Positions 1 through 10,837 of a stretch of 64,000 nucleotides of DNA are shown here, piece by piece; the stretch's first letter is position 1, and each line of letters begins with the position of its first letter. The notes beneath the pieces are model-generated. The model saw nothing but the letters and a program-made list of their open reading frames with translations, made no database searches and was not told the DNA's origin. This DNA is from Septoria linicola. Its lineage: Eukaryota > Ascomycota > Dothideomycetes > Mycosphaerellales > Mycosphaerellaceae. The stretch spans positions 3,038,001 to 3,102,000 of the forward strand of contig CP099418.1 of the NCBI GenBank assembly GCA_024114885.1, written 5' to 3'. Position numbers and translations under genes: made by a program.

Positions 1-704
1 TGCCGCATTTATGGCAGCATGCACGGGAATAAAGTGAAAGGAGACTTTCACATCACGGCTCGGGGCCATGGCTACATGGAGTTTGGACAGCATTTGGACC
101 ATAGCGGTAAGGTATAAGCTCTCGCGTCTGCCCAGACCCTACTGACTGGCAGACAGCCTTCAACTTTAGCCACCGAGTGAACGAGCTATCATTTGGGCCA
201 TACTACCCGTCTCTGACGAACCCTCTGGACAACACCTTCGCTACTACCGATGCGCACTTCTTCAAATATCAGTACTATCTGTCTGTCGTGCCAACGATAT
301 ATACAACAGACGCACACGCCCTACGAAAGATTGACAAGTATCACGAGTCTCCCACTTCTGGCGAGGATGGGCTCAAACAGCACCCCAAGAGATACAGCAA
401 GAATACCGTGTTCACGAACCAGTACGCAGTGACCGACCAGTCGCATCCAGTTCCAGAAAGCGCCGTGCCCGGCGTCTTCGTGAAGTATGACATTGAGCCA
501 ATACAACTCACAATTGCCGAGAACTGGAGCTCCCTGGCGGCGCTCTTCATTAGAATCGTCAACGTGGTATCTGGGCTATTAGTCGCAGGCGGCTGGTGCT
601 TTCAGATTAGTGAATGGGCAAAGGAGGTGTACGGCCGGAGAAATAGACGGGTCGACAGTTTTGGCATGCTCAATGGCAACCACCACGATGAAAAGAGTGG
701 ATAA
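1..704 (+). CDS. ERV41: ERV41/ERGIC2-type COPII vesicle cargo receptor, 3' part
   Basis: The gene is cut by the left edge, so only the C-terminal part is present. It reads in frame 1 from base 1 to 106, has an intron at 107..156 (GTAAGG..CAG), and continues 157..704. The junction reads HSAFNFSHRVNELSFG, the hallmark of the Erv41/Erv46 (ERGIC) family luminal domain. It is followed by the family blocks GPYYPSLTNPLD and TTDAHFFKYQYYLSVVPT. Near the C-terminus is one hydrophobic membrane segment (SLAALFIRIVNVVSGLLVAGG), then a short cytosolic tail. In the family, Erv41 and Erv46 form a complex that cycles between ER and Golgi and retrieves or packages cargo. The tail here lacks an obvious dilysine signal, which fits Erv41 better than Erv46. 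The first exon(s) lie outside the window. Confidence 0.9.
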
Positions 705-1032
705 TGGGATCTCTGCCATAGCAAATTCTCCAATCGTTCACTTCGCACAAGTCCTAGTGATGCATCAGAGCGACGGGTCACGTTTCTGCGCCGCTCTGCC
801 TCCGCAATACTGAATGTAGCAGCGGCTGGCTTATTCCGTTCGAAAACTGTGTGTGGCAATACTTTGGCTAAACTGCAAGCTACTTGTGCGCGTGAAGTTG
901 TGCCTCAGCAGGCTGAAGGCCATCTAGATCTCTCTATCCAAGTGGAGGTTGATAGGCAGTCACCGTGTCTCGTGATAGTTTTCCAGACACACCTGCTCAG
1001 GCGGCATGCACCCAGAGGGGGCTGTCTAAACG
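705..1032. other. Convergent intergenic region
   Basis: This is the 3' space between ERV41 (+) and the homeobox gene (-). Short ORFs occur in several frames but none resembles a protein. It presumably holds the 3' UTRs and terminators of both genes. I see no other structure. Confidence 0.5.
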
Positions 1033-2721
1033 TTATCGTCGACGCTCTATATTTCCAAGCTGGACCTCAGATCCTTGCTGCCAGTTGCCTTGGCTGAGAC
1101 GTAGAAGTCCCTCAACACAGTCCAAGTCTGCGTTCGCTGTTGGACGGACGCCCTTACGACCGCTCGCCATGAAAGCAGACAGTTCGGGATCAGCCTCTGG
1201 ATCACCAACATCACCTCGATGCAGTCCAGTTTTTCCCTTCACGCTCCACCGCTGACTGGAGTGCCCCGGCATCGGAGCGTATCCTTCGTGATATCCGGAC
1301 TGCGATTCATAATCTGCGTCCAGGTCATGAGTGGGCGACCAGTTCTCTTTGTCAGAGTCGCCACTTCCATTATGCTTGCCAGATGCAGAGTTCATATGTT
1401 TTAATTTCGATGGCACTTGGGCCTGTCCAAGTCTGCCTTGCAGTCGGCCAGCTGAGGTCTGTGATCTTTGAAGTGATGTACGCTTGTGCTGAAACTTGGA
1501 GCGTTTGGCGGAATGTTCCCGACTATCAGTAGGAGCGTTGCGCTTGGAGCTTAACGGACCCAGCACGCTTCGCCCAGAGGCTGTTCGCAGGAGGCCAATA
1601 GCACCAGCAGCCGAGCCATGGGCATCCTTTTCCGCCACATTTCCAAGCTCCGAGCGAGCCTCTCGGTCACACCAGAATTCCCATGACCTTGAGTCCTGGG
1701 ATCGTCCGTTGTACGATCGTCTGGCAGTTGCGTATGGTGCAGCAATTGGAGTGACGATGGGGCTCGAAGCTTCAGGTAGCATTGCGGATTGCGATGGTCG
1801 AGGTGGTGAAGGGGATGATGTGTCTTTCGTGGTCACCATAGCATTGCCTTCTGAATCCATAGACAGCCGGATCGCACGAGATTTCTTTATTGGCCGGTCC
1901 TCACCCGTATTTCGGATCGGTGGCAGCACAGCAGTTTCCGAGAAGCTACGATGCAAAGACGGCGCACTTCTCCTGTTGGCTAAGTAGCCTACGTGGCTTG
2001 AGTCGCCAGCTGTCAGCGGCATAGATCCGGACACTGCTCTTGAGAGAGCTGCACGTTGCAGGGGCAGCTGAGTCGGCGGCGGTGAAATGGTTGGTTGCTG
2101 GGCTGCGTTATCTGGACCGGAGACAATTGATCCAAGCTGAGTGTCGCTCAAGGTACTGGACTGCGAAGACTGTTGCTCGCGGTTGTGATCCGGAGGATAC
2201 TGTTGCGTACTTGGGTCTGCAGAGAAGATATGACTCTGACTCTCAGTCTCGTGGCCAAATGTGGATGCTGATCTTGCCATCTGGTATTGTGCAATCTCGT
2301 GCGGAAGAAGAGGTCGTCCAGACTTTCGTCTACAGCTCTGCCTTCGATTTTGAAACCAAATCTGAGCCTGCGATTAGACAGAATTGCTAGCACTGCAAGA
2401 CTGAAGGAATGCGAACCTGGACCTCTTTTTCGCCCAATGCTACTTGCTCCACAAGCTGCAGACGAGCAGCTTTGTCCGGCTTAGGATCTCGCTTGTACGC
2501 AGCCTCCAGTGTGGCCTGATCATCGGCACTATGAGCGTGTCCGTCAGTAACTTTGTAAGTAGTGTACACTCTTCAAAGACATGCCTTGTTCTTTTGCGCT
2601 TCTGGCGTGCATGCGTCTTGTCGCCGTTCGCTACGAAGTCGTCATGAGAAGCTACATGAGAGATGTGATCCATCGCAAGTGTTCTGTTATCCGTGGATGT
2701 CGCTGGCCGATTGAACATCAT
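1033..2721 (-). CDS. Homeobox transcription factor
   Basis: I assembled three exons: 2721..2585, 2528..2417 and 2361..1033 (about 525 aa). The joined sequence gives a full fungal homeodomain: QKRKRTSADDQATLEAAYKR, then DPKPDKAARLQLVEQVALGE, then KEVQIWFQNRRQSCRRKSGR. Helix 3 carries the diagnostic WFQNRR. Intron 1 (2584..2529) starts with GC, not GT (AAG/GCATGT); the frame and homeodomain alignment require it. Intron 2 (2416..2362) has a weak GTTCGC donor, a CTAAT branch and CTCAG. The long C-terminal half is Ser/Pro-rich and probably disordered. It holds blocks I associate with filamentous-ascomycete homeobox proteins: SWEFWCD, LGPLSSKRN, LQRSQTS, DKENWSP and CVEGLLRLSQGNW. These proteins act in nuclear control of cell cycle and conidiation. 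The start is uncertain: the frame stays open to 2841, and 2721 is simply one in-frame ATG. Confidence 0.82.
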
Positions 2722-3186
2722 TGGGCATTGTTGATGAGGGAAACGCGTCGCGGGTATCGCGTACCCGCGCCAAGTGTTCAAAGACTCGTCAGCACGTGAT
2801 GATCGAAGCAGGAGCGGAAGCGTTGGCAGTCCTCTTTCCAACGAAACGACTTCGTGTCATACAGGATGCCGTTGCTGCACGCGACTCCATCCGACGCGCA
2901 GCCAGGCCATACTCAACACTATCCCTCTGATATCACAGCTGTCGCTCCCATCGAGGAAGTTCAGGCCCGTCGAACCGTTGCCATCTGTTCCTGCACGCAC
3001 CCTGCCGGTCTGTCAACCTCATTTGCTCTCCTGGACTATCGATTGTCATCGCCACGCCTCAGACTCTCGTTCAGCTTCTATGGCAGCTTGTCATGCTTTT
3101 GGCTGAGAATCGAACAATGAGTGCATCTTGTTCTGTTGTTGATATACTACATACAACAAGCCTACACACGTTCAACACGATGCTAC
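2722..3186. other. Intergenic, upstream of the homeobox gene
   Basis: This holds the likely promoter and 5' UTR of the homeobox gene and the 3' end region of the next minus-strand gene. The homeobox reading frame stays open to 2841 and could add up to 40 residues. The short plus-strand ORFs here are not protein-like. Confidence 0.4.
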
Positions 3187-3805
3187 CTAAGCCGAAGTCT
3201 CTCCAAGCGTGTCAAACTGGCCATCATTGCTGATCTGCGTCTCACGCGGGCCTGCACCACCGGCGGATGGCACATTGGCCTCCTGCGCGGCGTTCAATGC
3301 CACCCGGCCAGGATCGTTCTTGCCGCCAATGTCACCACTAAACGAGGCATTAGGCGCGCCGGAGTCGAATCCGCCTTCTTGCAAGTTCTGGCCTTTTGGC
3401 TTAGATGCAACAACGTCTGCTGTGGTCTGGCTTTGGCCACTAGCTGCCGCAGCGTTACCCGAAGAAGCATTCTGGCCTAGGTTGACCTCACTTTCCTGAT
3501 TTCCTCGCGCAGAGGCCGATGTGGTGGGGTCGAGCTTGGTCGCATTTGACGTGTCGGTGGTGTTTGTGGTAGTGGAGCGGCTTGGTTGTGCGCTCGCTAC
3601 TCGATTTTGCGAGTTCTCCGCGAAAGTACCGCCAGACTGCAAAGACTCGGCGGCCAGACTGTCTGACAAAACAGTACCTGGCTCTTCATTCTTCGGGTTC
3701 GACTGCGTAGCTGGGTCGGTAGTGACCTGAGATGGGTGAGTTACAGGTCCAATGTACGAAGGCAAGATGTGACATCCTTACCTTTTGACCTGCAGAGGAT
3801 GACAT
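3187..3805 (-). CDS. Small hydrophilic stress/LEA-like fungal protein
   Basis: There are two exons: 3805..3782 (MSSSAGQK) and 3726..3187, giving 187 aa. The intron (3781..3727) has GTAAGG..CTCAG ends and is phase 0. The protein is almost free of hydrophobic stretches and rich in Gly, Ala, Ser, Thr, Asn and Gln, so it is predicted disordered and heat-soluble. Blocks such as NPKNEEPGTVLSDSLAAESL near the N-terminus, and KGQNLQEGGFDSGAPNASF with GKNDPGRVALN near the C-terminus, look like a conserved but unnamed filamentous-fungal family. I recognise these only from memory. It lies next to a second hydrophilic gene on the same strand (4345..4860), suggesting a small stress-protein pair. No enzymatic motif is visible. 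Confidence 0.72.
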
Positions 3806-4344
3806 TGTACTTTTGATGCAACGAGTTCGATGACGGATCGTTATACTACAGTTGTGTAAATGATTGCGAAGAGTTCTGATTGATGCTGATGGTCTCTTAG
3901 ATGCTAGGTTTTATCTTTGGTTGCTGCCATATTACGCCCAATGATGCAAGACGAGATGGCGCAAATGCAAGCATTAGTGCGACAATGATGACCCGCACTC
4001 TATAGCTTCTATAGCTCGACCGACAGGATCGGAGCTACCTCACAGCTGCAGACTTCGGCGGCACAAGTAATTGACTACCATTGACGAGAACCCTGGACGA
4101 ATTGAACACTTTTTGGTAATGTATTTCATGCTCTACCACTTGTTACGAGCTGCAATAACCATGGCACATGTAAAAGCCCCATAAACTCCTTGTTCTTCTT
4201 TTTTACTGAAGTAGCTTACATCGATGCCGCCAATCCAGCTCCGGCGGGACCCAGCCCACCATGGCCGCAGTCATGGTTCTCATAATATCATAGCACATGG
4301 CCGGAAACGATCCCTCCTAGCCAACAGACGAGACAATGCCTGGA
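3806..4344. other. Intergenic between two hydrophilic stress-type genes
   Basis: This holds the promoter of the 187-aa gene and the 3' end of the upstream gene. It is A/T-richer than the flanking coding DNA. I found no additional gene. Confidence 0.4.
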
Positions 4345-4860
4345 CTAGTTGGTGTTTGCCGGGTCGTTCTTCTGTGGGTAGCCATAGTCCTTGCCGGTCG
4401 TGTCGGCCAGACCTGCCTTGTTCTTCGAGCCTTGCGCCACTGCGTCTGCTGGAGGTCCACTCAAACCGTCTGCGGCTTCACGTCCAACACCTTGGCCAAG
4501 TGTGTTCCTGCCCGTAGTGTTGCCATCCTCTCGGACCGCGCTAGCTCCGGTAGCTGGCTCGCGTAGTGCATCGTTGCCGTGAGAGAAGGGCCCAGAAGTT
4601 CTGCCAGAGCCTACATTGACGGTGCTCTGGTCGGCGCTGTTGAAGTCGGATGCGACTGGTGGTTGTTCAGGCAGAGGAAGGTTGGCTTGACGTTCAGCGA
4701 TGACCTCTGCTTTGTTCTTGTCGGCCGAGTCGACTATAGACTGCAGGCCTGCGGAGAGAGAGTCGGCTGGCTGGATGCCGCCGTGTGCTCTGGTCTCGCG
4801 TTGTTGTTCCTTGCGGACATCCTCCTTGGTCAAGTGTGCAGTCTGCTCTGTGCCCGACAT
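4345..4860 (-). CDS. SMP/LEA-like protein (seed-maturation-type domain)
   Basis: This is a single exon of 171 aa starting MSGTEQTAHLTKEDVRKEQQ. The N-terminal segment (about residues 10-50) has the pattern of fungal proteins with a seed-maturation-protein-like (SMP) motif: RKEQQRETRAHGG, then DSLSAGLQSIVDSADK. It is followed by AERQANLPLPEQPPVASDFN and SADQSTVNVGSG. The rest is Gly/Ala/Asp/Asn-rich and disordered, ending YPQKNDPANTN. No signal peptide or membrane segment is present. LEA-type proteins protect cells and spores against drying and heat; that role is inferred from the family, not seen directly. The gene is one of two adjacent minus-strand hydrophilic genes. Confidence 0.75.
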   Translation of the reverse strand: MSGTEQTAHLTKEDVRKEQQRETRAHGGIQPADSLSAGLQSIVDSADKNKAEVIAERQANLPLPEQPPVASDFNSADQSTVNVGSGRTSGPFSHGNDALREPATGASAVREDGNTTGRNTLGQGVGREAADGLSGPPADAVAQGSKNKAGLADTTGKDYGYPQKNDPANTN

Positions 4861-5240
4861 GATGGTAATTCGTGAGGTATTCTTGTTCTGATGTAAGTGT
4901 AAGTGGAGATTTCAAAGTGGTCAGCCTTGCTCACAACTTACCTAAAGTGGTCGGTTTGTTATGGTCGGGAGATACTTTGGCGTGACTGAAGGCGATGTAA
5001 AGTGTTTGGTATGAATCCAAAGGCAATGAGAAGGCTCTGCTTCTTGCCATATATGTGTGCAATACCCTGTAGCTTCCATCATCGCTACGTTATGTGGAGC
5101 TGTGGAGCGGAGCTTTAAGTGGATAGTGCCGAATCTGTACATGCGACTGCCCTCTCCAATGACGTGCAAAGGTCACGGACGAGAAGCTTCGAGCAACAGG
5201 TGTCGAATAGTCGTCGTATCAAGTGACAACCGCACATCCA
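4861..5240. other. Divergent promoter region (SMP-like gene / FYV10)
   Basis: A 380-bp spacer lies between two genes transcribed away from each other. I see no gene in it. A GTG-initiated in-frame extension of FYV10 reaches 5223 but lacks an ATG. Confidence 0.45.
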
Positions 5241-6508
5241 ATGGCCGAGATGGCGACGACGGTAAGCAAGCTCGAGCCGGACTCGCACATGCTGCTCGAC
5301 CAGCCGCTGCTGCGTCTGCCGCACGAGTTGTTGCGGAAGAACCTCAAGACAGCCCAGCGTCACATCGAGCAGACCAGCAAGAATGTGCACAAGGACGTGC
5401 AGGCCGCCGCAACTGCTGCTGCCGGCCAGCAGTCTGCACAGTCAGTCGCCTCGCTGGAGGCCACACTGGCCAAAGCACAGAGCCTGAAGCGCAAACTCGA
5501 AGCGCTCCACGCCGAAGAGCAGCAGCTGCACCGTCAACAGCGTGCTCGGATCCAGCATCTGCAGCAACTCCACGATATTGCTCATCTCGCCGATGTCAAG
5601 TACGATCAGTGGGCGCACACGCGCCTCGACCGATTGCTGGTGGACTATCTACTGCGGCAGGGCTATACACAGAGCGCACGCGAACTGGCCCTTGAGAAGG
5701 GTGTGGCTGACTTGGTTGATGTCAGCGAGTTCGAGGATTGTGGGCGCATCGAGCACAGTCTCCGGTCCGGCCGTACGCAGGAATGTCTGGCATGGTGCAG
5801 TGACAATAAGCAGGCTCTGAGGAAGACAAACAGCAAGCTGGAGCTGGAGTTGCGCTTGCAGCAATTCATTGAGCTCGCACGAAGCGGCAGCCAGGTCGAG
5901 GCCATCGTTCACGCTCGCAAGCACCTGGCAAGTGATCAAGATGCCAGTTTCGGCCTCAGAGCAGCCGGTCTGCTCGCGCACCCAGCCGATACGCTCGTAG
6001 AACCATATCAGGTGAGTCTGAGATCGGCCTCATTTTTGCTGATTGTCACGGCATCTTGCATTGGTTGACTTTGTTCCTACAGGATTTGTACAGCTCCGAT
6101 CGATACGCTTACCTTGCCGAACACTTCGTAAGAACCCACCATGAGCTTTTCAACCTGCCAACACAGCCGCTCATCCACATCGCTCTTTCTGCCGGGCTCT
6201 CTGCTCTCAAGACGCCCAGCTGCCACTCGCAATTCGCTTTGCAGGCGGGCGCTAATACCGGTGCGCCCGTGTGCCCGATATGTAGCACAGAGCTGAACGA
6301 GCTTGCGAGAAACGTGCCATATGCACACCACACAAAAAGCTATATCGAAGATGATCCTGTGGTCCTTCCCAATGGCCGTGTGTTTGGCAGAGACAGACTC
6401 AAGAGGCTTAACGAAAAGCTGGGCACCAGGAACGGGAGGATAAAAGACCCGACAGATATGGAGACTGAATGGGATGAAAAGGAACTGAAGAAAGTGTACA
6501 TCTCTTGA
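5241..6508 (+). CDS. FYV10: GID/CTLH ubiquitin-ligase subunit Fyv10/Gid9 (MAEA)
   Basis: There are two exons: 5241..6011 and 6083..6508 (intron GTGAGT..ACAG, phase 0), giving 398 aa. I took the ATG at 5241 (MAEMATTVSKLEPDSH) because the frame upstream lacks another ATG. Features in order: an N-terminal helical/coiled-coil region (about 20-115), LisH-like LDRLLVDYLLRQGYTQSARE (about 130), a CTLH region (VDVSEFEDCGRIEHSLRSG onward), a CRA-type helical region, and a degenerate RING (RING-Gid) CPICSTELNELARNVPYAHH followed by LPNGRVFG. In yeast this subunit forms the catalytic RING heterodimer with Gid2 in the GID E3 ligase. That ligase degrades gluconeogenic enzymes when glucose returns. Length and domain order are normal for the family. 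Confidence 0.92.
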
Positions 6509-6635
6509 GGTCTTTAACATTGAATCACAATGCTCTCGTCAAGCCCGCTCGGCTGAGTCTTCACTTCCAGTCTCCATGCCATTTTCCGCAAGGGGCTCGT
6601 TGCCCGCATCTTGCCTGACCTCGAGCTCATGATAC

Positions 6636-7382
6636 TCATCTTGGCTGCACTGCAGCGGTTTGTAGCCTAGGCTGCTGGGTTTCTGGCGCATCCAGTACAG
6701 AACTTGAGACCCATGGCGCGAAGTCTGCGAATCCACTCAGCGACACAGCTGAATACTCTGTAATCAAGTTCGGAGGGCTCTGTCGAGATCTGACAATACT
6801 CTCAGGAGGCGCAAATCTGTAGACGGAAGGCGTGTGGTTCATCCGAGAGGTCGTCGACGTAGTCCTCACCAATCTCGCTGCTCCAATTTGACGCTCAGAC
6901 GCTGCTACTCCTTGTTGAGGTGCCACCTCGCGGAGGCTCTTGGTTGTCGGTGAAGAAACGAGCTTGTTCGTTCTGGTTGTTTGTGGTGTCATCGGGCTTT
7001 CGTTCTCAATGAGTTGCCTGCGAGAAGAAGTGCGAGATGGTTGAGTCGGCACCAAGCTTGTGCCATCACATTTCGAAAGCTGCGAAGATGGAGCGAGCAG
7101 TGTCGTTGGGCTCCGTGGTGAAGACGCTGGCGGAGCAATTCGCTGGTGGGTTTTGTCGGCGCTGCGCTGACGCTCATGCAGGTCTCTGGTGAACTTGTGC
7201 TCGTTGGCGATGGCCGATTCGAACCCTCTGCCATTGCTCCGAGCGACATGTCGGCCGTAAACTGCCCATAATATCCCGCATACGAGAGCGGTCGCAACAG
7301 AAGATGCCACAGCAATGCCGACCGCCAGCTGTATGCTCACCACGCCGCGTGATGTCTCTTCCTGGCAACCCTCAATGGACAT
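6636..7382 (-). CDS. Predicted single-pass membrane protein, unknown function
   Basis: From the first ATG (7382) the ORF gives 248 aa. A strong hydrophobic segment lies at about residues 14-37 (VSIQLAVGIAVASSVATALV), followed by a long Ser/Thr/Pro/Arg-rich tail without recognisable domains. The frame extends to 7460 but only with a TTG, so an upstream exon encoding the N-terminus is possible. A second open frame at 6539..6736 (YKPLQCSQDEYHELEVRQD) overlaps the 3' end and also looks protein-like. The real C-terminus may therefore be reached through a splice I could not place. The gene lies tail to tail with FYV10 and just downstream of the deaminase-like gene. I do not recognise the family. 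Confidence 0.5.
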   Translation of the reverse strand: MSIEGCQEETSRGVVSIQLAVGIAVASSVATALVCGILWAVYGRHVARSNGRGFESAIANEHKFTRDLHERQRSADKTHQRIAPPASSPRSPTTLLAPSSQLSKCDGTSLVPTQPSRTSSRRQLIENESPMTPQTTRTNKLVSSPTTKSLREVAPQQGVAASERQIGAARLVRTTSTTSRMNHTPSVYRFAPPESIVRSRQSPPNLITEYSAVSLSGFADFAPWVSSSVLDAPETQQPRLQTAAVQPR

Positions 7383-7644
7383 GCTTGCCTGTGTCGCGCT
7401 TTTCCGTGCACTCGATGTTGTATTCCTGTGACTATTGAACGGAGCAAGGAAGTCGGCCAAAACATGTTGTCATGTTTGCGTTTTAAATTTGCCTGCAGCT
7501 GCAGGGCCCGCGCCAGCGCCTTCACCTCGCGTGGGATCCTGGAGGGAGTGAAAGATTTATTGAAGCAAAATGCTGCTGAAAGGTGCGGGCCTTTGACAGA
7601 GATTGCAGATCCAGCCTCGACCATTTGTGAACGAATTCTGCTCG

Positions 7645-9751
7645 TCAGTTGAGTCCAGGCAGTGCATAATATATCGCTTGGTAGTGTTCTACAACCCATT
7701 GACAGAACTCTTCCCATTCATTGTCAAAGGTTGCCCTTAGCTGAAGTACTTCTTCGTCATTCAGACATGAGTGCTCTATGCTCCATACTGCCAGCTGTTT
7801 CCAGCCATGAATGCTCATTCTTGGGTCGCCCACAAGAACCTGATAGAACTCGTAAGACAGAGACTTGCTGTCGAGCGTTGGTCCCCTAAGGCGAGAGTAT
7901 GTTAGCCACATGATATTGCTCGCATAGTACTAATCGTGGACTCACCTGAAAAGACCCGGGTTGTCTGCATTCAAGGTGCAGTGAAGGCCAGCTGCCAGTA
8001 GTTCTGGGAAACGATGTTCACGAATGTTACTGCATAGTCCCAAGACCTCATTGGACACCGGACAAAGCTCCAGGCAAATATTTTGCTCCTTGTATTGCGT
8101 GACTAGAGTAGGGTGCTTGAGAATCGCGTAACCGTGGCCGATACGTTTAGCACTCAACAGTAATGAATCGTACAAGTTACTGTTGTCGGGGTTGTGAGAG
8201 CCACCGGTGTCCAGTAGTGACTCTCCGGCGTGAAACATGAACGGTATGCTGATTCCAAGTCCTTTACAAGTGTTTGTGAAAGCAAGCAGTAAATCAGCAT
8301 AGAAGCCAATATTGTTGGGCCTGTCCTCTGCGCCGACCAGATCAAATCCACAAATCAGTTTTGGGAAGCGAAGCTTGAGCTTGAGACAATTCTCCAGCTC
8401 AGACCGCATTCGCTCTCGTGGTATGCTTCTTGGTGTGCAGTAGATAATTTTGATGCCGAACGGGAAGAGATGTAGCCTGCCCGCTTCTCTCAACTCACCT
8501 TCTTTCTTGCTGAGCTCCTCACAAATGATCTGCATCTGGTCCCCATGATCAAGGCGTAGGATGCCATCGTTTGCCGGAATATCTTGATCGAGTAACATGG
8601 GTCGCAGCTCGGCGTACATGACCCTATCCCGGATCATGCTGTCGATAGCATGACCAATGTACCATCTATACACACCCTCGTAATTCAACAACCCTTTGAA
8701 GGCTCTTGTGCCTTGATTAAAACAAGCCCAGACTCCATTGGTGGTCTGATCGTTAGCATAGGCTTTATTTTGTGTGATGATCATCTTGTCTCGGACCCAT
8801 TGCTCCGCTCGATCAAGGCCTTCATCGTTCCCAGCAAGGTTTTCTACATAGATGTTTTCGGGGAATTCCAAGAACCGCTGCCGGAATTCTCGCCATAGCA
8901 TCCAAGCAGTACGCTCGGACCAATCCTTATGTGCCTTGGTTTTGACATTGGGATCATATGTTGACGAGAAGATGTCGCCTTGCGCCGTGGCCTGCGGCAG
9001 TACGTCAAATACGATCTCACAATCATCGAAATCCGCAGCAGTGAGAAGAAATTTCGTGCTCCGAATGAACATGGTATCTTGCATGGCCTGGCTCCGAGCG
9101 TGTGGCAAAAGCACTTCGGCCGGAAGCTCTGCATTGAAGTGCAGATGCAAGTGGGCACCCTTGGGCATCTGCTGCGCAATTTTGAAGACATGACTGCGAT
9201 CAATGCGATCTTTATTGACGAGAAAGCGGCCGCCCATATCGCGACTCAATTTAGACGGAATTGCTTCGCCTGGTCTGTTTCCAAACAAGTCCGGTGCATA
9301 TCGTTCGTGCTCCCGGAGTGCTATCAGGATCTGGTTCGCAGTTACTTCTTTCTCGCTCGCAGATCTCTTCGCAGGCTCATCCCATGCAAGCTCACGCTCA
9401 CTGCCGAGTAGCTTCTGCTTGTCGGCCTCATAAGTGGTCGAATGCTGCTGTAACTCAATATGCTGTGAGAACCGAGCGTTCACGCGAGCAGTATCGTCCT
9501 CTGTGGCCATTTCTGGTTCTGTGAATGTGGCCTTTCGGAAGAAGGATGCTCGCGAAGACTTCTTCCGATTTGAGGCTGGCTTCTTTTCAATCTCGATGTC
9601 TGGACTCTTGCTGAGATTGCGACCTTTCAGCTGTACGCACATACACAATTGGTCAGCTACAGTTATCGTGCCAACGCGATGTTTACCTTGTCAGGCAGGC
9701 TAACTCTCGCAAGCTGAAGCGTACCTTGTCTCTTATCTTGGTAGCAAACAT
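7645..9751 (-). CDS. ADGF/CECR1-type adenosine deaminase-like protein
   Basis: There are three exons: 9751..9725 (MFATKIRDK), 9630..7946 and 7885..7645, giving 650 aa. Both introns have good signals (GTACGC..ACAG; GTGAGT..TTAG). The metal-dependent deaminase fold is marked by KGAHLHLHFNAEL (the HxH metal site), FMFHAGES, KRIGHGYAI, LCPVSNEVL and LNADNPGLF, then SLSYEFYQVLVG, as in the ADA2/ADGF branch. The enzyme family hydrolyses adenosine to inosine. Here the second Asp of the usual SDDP motif is Asn (ADNP), so activity on adenosine is uncertain. The N-terminus is charged with no signal peptide, unlike secreted animal ADGFs, so the protein is probably intracellular. Confidence 0.85.
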
Positions 9752-10837
9752 GCTATGAATGACGGTCTCTCAGCACTTTGGCTTAGAGCAGGAACGACTA
9801 TGTAAGATGACCCAGCATTGTTCGCCGAATCTCGTTGTCTACGAGGCCGCATTAGTGCATCTCTCCGCAATCGTCTTCAAACGGACCGGGCTGCTTACGA
9901 TCAGCAGTCGCAAACGATTCACACGACACAAGTGGTTGTGCTTCTCAAGCTCAGTGTTATACTGAAGTAGAATATCTTCCACTTCTAGCAACGAGGCAGT
10001 GATCACGCTATCGAACACTATTCTTCGCAGTAACGAGGCCGGAAAAGCTCAGTCCACGCTGGCGGCTTGTGCGTACGAATGGCAAGGACTGATCGTGTTG
10101 CATTAGAATGAGGCCGCCCTCACCGAACGAGGCGTGGAGAGGCGTCGCTGCGCCTCACTGGCTGTAGCTTGAGGACGCTTTTATGCAATCAGGTTAACAA
10201 CATGTGTGCGACAAACTGTCAAACCTAGGACTGAGTAGAAGCAGTGCATCGCACGAGAAACATGGGCGGCAATGTACATCTGCTGCATCTCTCGCTCTCG
10301 ACGGCAAGCATGGGCGCATTCCGAAGGAGCTGATCTCTGCCGCCTTGGCACTGGGCAACAGTGAGAACGACGAGACGAAACAAACCTTTGCACTGAGACA
10401 TATACATCATGTCCCATCAAGCCGCCACAAGTGCTCTTCAAGATGATATGGAGCTCCGCTCGCTATGTGATATGCGTCTGTTGCATGAGAGTAGACACAA
10501 TGTGAGCTGTCGCGACGCCATTCATGCAGAGGCGGGACAGCGGACGGCTGAGATTGTGGATGCGTGAACGAGCCTGACACGTTCAGTCTCGACGCCTTCA
10601 AGGCTGAGTTGTCGCCTTCTTTGGCCCTCGCTTGCAGTTGGAGAGTATAGATGTCGCAGTGATACTCAATTCGCAGCTTTCAATCTCATCGCTTCATCCG
10701 GCCTTCTACATAGTGTGGGCTTCCCACAGAAGTGGCATCTGAGCTATAGCAAGCTCCAGCAACGATTTCCACATGCGCGAATACCGGAGCATTTGAGGAC
10801 TAGATCTTCACTGGCCATCTGTAGCTGAACTGCAGCC
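9752..10837. other. Divergent intergenic region, about 1.1 kb
   Basis: This separates the deaminase-like gene (-) and the membrane-protein gene (+). Short ORFs on both strands (up to about 86 codons) have no protein-like composition or motif. I see no tRNA, repeat or transposon trace. It presumably carries the two promoters. Confidence 0.4.

Noticed and set aside
7213..7228. GGTTCGAATC on the minus strand, resembling a tRNA T-arm / B box
   Set aside because: No matching acceptor stem, D-arm or anticodon arm at the right spacing; it lies within the coding frame of the membrane-protein gene.
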